Source: JBEKCP01 sp049509515 (GTDB taxonomy: Bacteria > Planctomycetota > Planctomycetia > Pirellulales > Thermoguttaceae). Taken from it: a stretch of DNA of 64,000 nt. The position numbers were made by a program, and so were the translations under genes. The notes under the pieces are model-generated. The model saw only the letters and a program-made list of their open reading frames with translations. It was not told the origin of the DNA and made no database searches. Each line of letters begins with the position of its first letter. Position 1 is the stretch's first letter. Of this stretch, positions 57,553 to 64,000 are shown piece after piece. The stretch lies in NCBI GenBank assembly GCA_049509515.1, contig JBEKZV010000016.1:29367-93366 (forward strand), in the 5' to 3' direction.

Positions 57553-58206
57553 TCACACCCGCAGGGCCGCTTCGCCGGCGAATTCCATGGCCGCGTCGGA
57601 GGCTTTCGCGATGGCCTTGCGGGTGTCGGCCTCGACCTGCTCGGGTTTGTTCTGCAGCGTGCCCTGGATGTACACGGTCCGAATGTCGCTGAAGCCGATG
57701 AATCCGAAGATAGACCGCAGGTACGTCTCCTGGAAATCGAACGTCTCGCACGGGTTGCCGGTCTGATAGGCGCCGCCGCGGGCCAGAATGAGCATCAGGG
57801 GCCTGCCCGTGACAAGACCCGTGTAGCCTTTCTCGGGGGAAAAGGCAACGGTCAGCGACGGCTGAACGATCACGTCGATGTACTGCTTCAGCCGATAGGG
57901 AACAGCGAAGTTCCACATCGGGCTGGAGAGCAGGTACTTGTCGAAGCCCTTGAAGTGGTTGATCGTGCGGATGACGGCTTGCCAGGCGGCCTCGGCCTCG
58001 TCACGGGGCGCCTGACCGGCCATCACGGCGTACTTGGCCTTGGCCTGCGGCGCGTGGAACGGCGGGATGTCGGCCCGGAACAAGTCCAGCACCTCGATCT
58101 GGTCGTCCGGCCGTGCTTGGCGGTAAGAGTCAAGAAATGCCTTCGCCACCCGCGTGGAGTACGACTCGACCCGCGGGCTGGCCAGAATGTGAAGCAGTTT
58201 GGCCAT
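57553..58206 (-). CDS. azoR: FMN-dependent NADH-azoreductase
   Basis: 217 residues, flavodoxin-like fold. AzoR enzymes reduce azo compounds and quinones by two-electron transfers from NADH via FMN. The FMN phosphate loop is at the start (LHILASPRVESYSTRVAKAF). The classic segment SSPMWNFAVPYRLKQYIDVI binds the isoalloxazine ring, and LILARGGAYQTG follows. The gene lies 30 bases upstream of gnd on the same strand, and its first 77 bases overlap the end of rpiA in another frame. It is therefore part of one minus-strand unit, rpiA-azoR-gnd, and could supply quinone or peroxide protection. Confidence 0.9.
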   Translation of the reverse strand: MAKLLHILASPRVESYSTRVAKAFLDSYRQARPDDQIEVLDLFRADIPPFHAPQAKAKYAVMAGQAPRDEAEAAWQAVIRTINHFKGFDKYLLSSPMWNFAVPYRLKQYIDVIVQPSLTVAFSPEKGYTGLVTGRPLMLILARGGAYQTGNPCETFDFQETYLRSIFGFIGFSDIRTVYIQGTLQNKPEQVEADTRKAIAKASDAAMEFAGEAALRV

Positions 58207-58936
58207 AGGGGCCTCCTTCGTGAAGGTTTGCCGCAGTTGTGGGCATGCGCATGGACGATGGGCGCTGCCGGACCTCGATTCGGCCCTGGTCGTCCACCAG
58301 GACCGTATGGGCCATGCCGAGAAACAGACCGGTCCCCACGACGCCGGGGATCGCCCGCAGCACTTCTTCGACTGCCGGCGGGTTTCGCAGCACGGGCACC
58401 TTGCAGTCGAGAATGCAGTTGCCGTTGTCGGTCACAAAGAGCTTGCCGGCCGCTTGCCGCGGCACGGCCGGGTAGCCGAGGTGGGCGAGGCGCCGGCGGC
58501 ACCAGGCCAGCCCAAACGGCACGACTTCCAGCGGCAGCACTCCGTGTTCTCCCAAGGCGGACACGAGCTTCTCCGCTCCCACCAGAATCACGAGCCGCCG
58601 GCATGCCGCGGCGACGACCTTCTCGCGAACCAGGGCCCCGCCCAACCCTTTGATGAGGTCCAAGCTCGGGTCTACCTCGTCGGCCCCGTCCACCGTCACG
58701 TCAATCCCCTCGATGTCGTCCGGCGAGACCAGCGGAATGTTCAGCTCCGCCGCCAGGTTCGCGGTAGCGTCGGAGGTCGGAACGCAGCGGACGCCGAGGC
58801 CCGCGCGAACCCGTTCGCCCAGCGCCCGCACGAAGGCCGTGGCCGCTCGCCCCGAGCCTAGCCCGACTACGAAGCCGTCCCGGACCATGTCCAAGGCGGC
58901 TTCCGCCAACGCGCTGGAATTCTGGCGACCCTTCAT
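58130..58936 (-). CDS. rpiA: Ribose-5-phosphate isomerase A with C-terminal extension
   Basis: 268 residues. RpiA interconverts ribose-5-phosphate and ribulose-5-phosphate. The conserved motifs are VGLGSGRAATAFVRALGERV (phosphate loop, with Arg where GST is more common), DGADEVDPSLDLIKGLGGAL with the catalytic aspartates, and LVREKVVAA. The normal chain ends after GLFLGMAHTVLVDDQGRIEV. Here about 45 further residues (PTTAANLHEGGPYGQTASHS) run into the start of azoR. The usual length is 215-235, so the native stop may have been lost. Confidence 0.9.
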   Translation of the reverse strand: MKGRQNSSALAEAALDMVRDGFVVGLGSGRAATAFVRALGERVRAGLGVRCVPTSDATANLAAELNIPLVSPDDIEGIDVTVDGADEVDPSLDLIKGLGGALVREKVVAAACRRLVILVGAEKLVSALGEHGVLPLEVVPFGLAWCRRRLAHLGYPAVPRQAAGKLFVTDNGNCILDCKVPVLRNPPAVEEVLRAIPGVVGTGLFLGMAHTVLVDDQGRIEVRQRPSSMRMPTTAANLHEGGPYGQTASHSGQPAGRVVLHAGGEGIS

Positions 58937-59018
58937 GGCACGCAGCCCAAAGCCGGCTCCCGACGGACCGGTGTTGCGATTGACAGCGTTACACTTCCGT
59001 TGCCGCGATTCTCCCGGG

Positions 59019-59888
59019 TTACCCCGCGCCGGCCATCATGGCTACGAGTGAGTTGTGCTCGCTTAGAATGTAGCACTCGACCGCACGCGCGAACCCCTCC
59101 TGCTCATTCGACGCCGTTACCCGGCGGGCCGCGCGTTGCACCTGCGGGCTGGCATTCCCCATGGCGATGCTCAGTCCGCTGCGGGCGAACATCAGCACAT
59201 CGTTCGCCGAATCACCGATGGTGGCGATTTCCCCAGTCGTCACCCCCAACATTTCCGCAAGACGCTGCACCACGTTCCCCTTGTTGGCCCGCGGGTGCGT
59301 TACGTCCAGGTAGTAGGGCTGGGACCGTGAAGCCGACACCTGATTGCCGACTTCTTCGCGGGCATCGGCCTCACAGCGCGCCACCGCCTCCAGGTCGTCG
59401 CTAACGCCGACAATCTTGACCGCGTCGCCCGGCATGTGGTCAAAATCGCGAACGACGGTGGCCGGGAACTGCACCGCACGTTCTTCCCGCCCGACGTGCG
59501 GGCCGCGGCGGTCCAGGACGAACCAGTCGCAACCGCAATAAACCCACACCGACAGGCCATGCGACTGGATCACGCGGATGACTGCTCGAGCAACGTCGGC
59601 CGGCAGCCGTATCTGGTCGATGACCGACATATCCGGCCAGGCGTACAGCCCGCCGTTGTAGGCCGCAATCGGGGTGGTCAGCCGCAACGGTTCCACCAGC
59701 ATCCGCAGGCCGCGAGGCGGGCGCGAGCTGGTAATGGCCAGTGCGACGCCCGCGTCGCGCAGCCTGTTGACGGCCTCGCAGGTCCGCGCGGTCAACGCCT
59801 TCTGCGGCGTCACGAGGGTCCCGTCGACGTCGGAGATCAGCAGACGGATTCTTTCCGGCACGGAATCACAGGTCGCGTCCGGATCCAT
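59019..59888 (-). CDS. Cof-type HAD-superfamily phosphatase
   Basis: 289 residues from the ATG at 59888, with AGGAGGTGG at 59893-59901. The frame is open to 59975 but has no need for the extra residues. HAD motifs: LLISDVDGTLVTPQK (nucleophile Asp), ITSSRPPRGL (motif II), the lysine in RANKGNVVQRLAEMLG, and ATIGDSANDVLMF (motif IV). The type II cap lies between motifs II and III, as in Cof/YbiV sugar-phosphatases. Substrates of the group are sugar phosphates or flavin precursors. Given the neighbours, a sugar-phosphate role is attractive but unproven. It is divergent from tal-pgi. Confidence 0.88.
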   Translation of the reverse strand: MDPDATCDSVPERIRLLISDVDGTLVTPQKALTARTCEAVNRLRDAGVALAITSSRPPRGLRMLVEPLRLTTPIAAYNGGLYAWPDMSVIDQIRLPADVARAVIRVIQSHGLSVWVYCGCDWFVLDRRGPHVGREERAVQFPATVVRDFDHMPGDAVKIVGVSDDLEAVARCEADAREEVGNQVSASRSQPYYLDVTHPRANKGNVVQRLAEMLGVTTGEIATIGDSANDVLMFARSGLSIAMGNASPQVQRAARRVTASNEQEGFARAVECYILSEHNSLVAMMAGAG

Positions 59889-60255
59889 GAGGCCACCTCC
59901 TGTCGCTCTGAATAGCTCTCGCCTGAATTGTAGCGCGAAGTCAATGGGCGTCCACAAGGGATCGACTGTCAGCACACTCTTTGGCGAAATGCGCCTATCC
60001 GCTGCATGCAGACAACCATAACTAGGGTCGCCGGGACGGCCGCCGGCGGCAGTCGGCCCCCCGGGGAATCACCCCCCGAAACCCCCAGCTTCCGCCGGCG
60101 GCCGCGGCGTTGCTTTCCCGGGGCTCAATAATCAAACGTGTGCTGCCGGCTCTCTTCTCCGTCAGGGGTTGCCGGCCTAGAATTCTTGTGTATCCCCGTC
60201 TGGGAGCCGTCAGCGCATCAGGTGTGCGGCCGGCAGAAGCAGGAGGGAGATAGTC
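59889..60255. other. Divergent intergenic region between HAD and tal-pgi
   Basis: 367 bases that must contain promoters for both genes. The part at 60025-60110 is very GC-rich and has a self-complementary GCCGCCGGCGGC (60039-60050) plus a similar copy at 60093-60103. The flanking segments near 59930-60020 and 60125-60200 are less GC-rich (for example AATAATCAAACG at 60127-60138). No operator is identifiable with confidence. Confidence 0.4.
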
Positions 60256-63183
<2,928 letters not shown>

Positions 63184-63318
63184 GGGGGAGATTCACGCAG
63201 GAATCGACAAGAATCGATTGTGACTGCCGGCAGCGAATTGGTCGGCCCGTGCGGCGGCTCGATGACTTCGTCACGGTCAAATCGCCGCGGGGCAGTGCGG
63301 CTCGACGACGCAATCGCT

Positions 63319-63880
63319 TCACGTCGGCGCGGCGAAGTCCGACGGCAGGCTCTTGACGATCCCGACCGTCTCGACACTCACCCTTGCCACCTGCCCGACG
63401 AGGCGGACGATGTACTCGGGGTCGGCGGCGCGGTTGGGGTCTGAGCGGATGCCGCCGCGTTTGTCCTCGCTCACCTGGTACTGGTCGATCACCCATTCCA
63501 GCGCGCTGCGGTTGCCCAGGCGGTACTCGAAAACCTCGGGCGGGATGCCGGCCAGCGTCAGCGAGTCGTTCACGACGAGCGACCGCTTGTCTTTGGCCAG
63601 CCGCATCTTCTCGACGTGGTACGAGAGCGGCACGCCCGGTATTTCGATCCACTCCAGCGGCCAGGGCTCCAGCTTCTCATAGTCGAGGTGGAGCCGGGCC
63701 AGGTTCTCGCCGGCCGCGGCAAACGCGCGGAAGTCGGGGGCCAGGGGTATCCGGGGCAATTCGCGCTTCAGGTTCTCGGCATACCGCTGCCGATAGCCCG
63801 GGTGGTGCAAGATGCCGTAGACATAATAGAAGATATCCCACTTCGTGATCCGCTTGTCGCCGTAGTGCTCACGGAAATGA
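63319..63880 (-). pseudogene. 3' part of a type ISP restriction-modification gene, cut off upstream
   Basis: The frame runs from the end of similarity near 63880 to the stop at 63319: FREHYGDKRITKWDIFYYVY, YRQRYAENLKRELPRIPLAP, LVVNDSLTLAGIPPEVFEYR and SALEWVIDQYQVSEDKRGGI. These are C-terminal segments (target-recognition side) of type ISP restriction-modification enzymes, which in full are about 1000-1600 residues. Upstream, the frame continues for a few codons into a hairpin at 63892-63919 and then meets a TAA near 63926. The helicase and methyltransferase domains are not present in the window in frame, so the gene is either truncated by an insertion or continues elsewhere. Confidence 0.75.
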
Positions 63881-63891
63881 TTAGGGTGTAA

Positions 63892-63919
63892 CCGGTCTTC
63901 CGCGATAGCGGAAGACCGG
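63892..63919. repeat. Perfect 12-bp hairpin at the junction with the ISP fragment
   Basis: CCGGTCTTCCGC (63892-63903), loop GATA, GCGGAAGACCGG (63908-63919). It lies directly at the point where similarity to the restriction-modification protein ends, and is followed by AT-rich sequence up to the window end. A subterminal hairpin at a transposable-element end would look like this, but no transposase is visible. Confidence 0.7.
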
Positions 63920-64000
63920 GGTGATTAAGGGTTTAGGGAATATTGGGCGTGACAAAAACGGCCTCCTTTGGGAAAACATTGGTGTTGCGGAACAATGTGA

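Overview
The window reads as about 64 kb of chromosome from a high-GC planctomycete (Planctomycetota, probably Pirellulales-like). That is inferred from gene content: many secreted PQQ-type beta-propeller proteins, cytochrome proteins related to the hydrazine synthase alpha subunit, secreted leucine-rich-repeat and FG-GAP proteins, a CcbP-like small protein, the rimO-pgsA-CPBP neighbourhood, and many short palindromic repeats between genes. No rRNA, tRNA, CRISPR array, complete insertion sequence or phage module was seen.

Layout. (1) 1-5.3 kb, mostly + strand: the end of a glycosyltransferase, a tiny membrane protein, greA, rimO, pgsA, a CPBP-family membrane protease, and a convergent CcbP-like gene. 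(2) 5.3-13.8 kb: repeats and gene remnants, an ankyrin lipoprotein of lower GC, a 1378-residue protein with no recognised family, a PQQ-propeller protein, and the decayed end of a Gfo/Idh/MocA oxidoreductase gene. (3) 13.8-25.8 kb, + strand: a tight three-gene unit (membrane-anchored PQQ propeller, rifampicin-phosphotransferase-like PEP-utilising enzyme, EMC3/DUF106-like membrane protein), followed by a secreted FG-GAP protein and a large multidomain family 44 glycoside hydrolase. (4) 25.9-27.8 kb: two secreted proteins on the - strand. (5) 28.0-34.9 kb: an efflux island. EmrB-type MFS and HlyD/EmrA-type adaptor genes (- strand) lie with csrA, a stand-alone HATPase protein and a TetR regulator, and the TetR gene is divergent from a NodT-type outer-membrane factor. 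(6) 35.1-37.3 kb: an ADP-forming acyl-CoA synthetase. (7) 37.6-55.0 kb, all - strand: eight genes that may form one or two transcripts. In order of transcription they are a cyclase-fold/HEAT protein, a single-TM protein, a TPR/PQQ protein, a TPR plus family 5 solute-binding protein, a secreted unknown, a secreted HELGH metallopeptidase, an HzsA-related cytochrome and a YVTN/cytochrome-c-peroxidase-like protein. (8) 55.2-63.2 kb: a sugar-phosphate cluster with gnd (6-phosphogluconate dehydrogenase), rpiA, a Cof-type HAD phosphatase and a transaldolase-phosphoglucose isomerase fusion, plus a catalase-related peroxidase and an azoreductase. (9) 63.3-64 kb: the 3' end of a type ISP restriction-modification gene, cut off next to a perfect 12-bp hairpin.

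Function. Region 8 links phosphogluconate oxidation, pentose-phosphate interconversion and re-entry to glucose-6-phosphate, with two redox or peroxide enzymes beside it. Region 5 encodes all three parts of an EmrAB-TolC-like pump, with a palindrome in the TetR/outer-membrane-factor gap that could be its operator. Region 7 looks like a cell-envelope programme combining heme electron transfer, solute or peptide binding and proteolysis. Its substrate cannot be told from sequence. Several dispersed repeats sit inside or at the edge of reading frames, so they affect start-codon choice and protein length.
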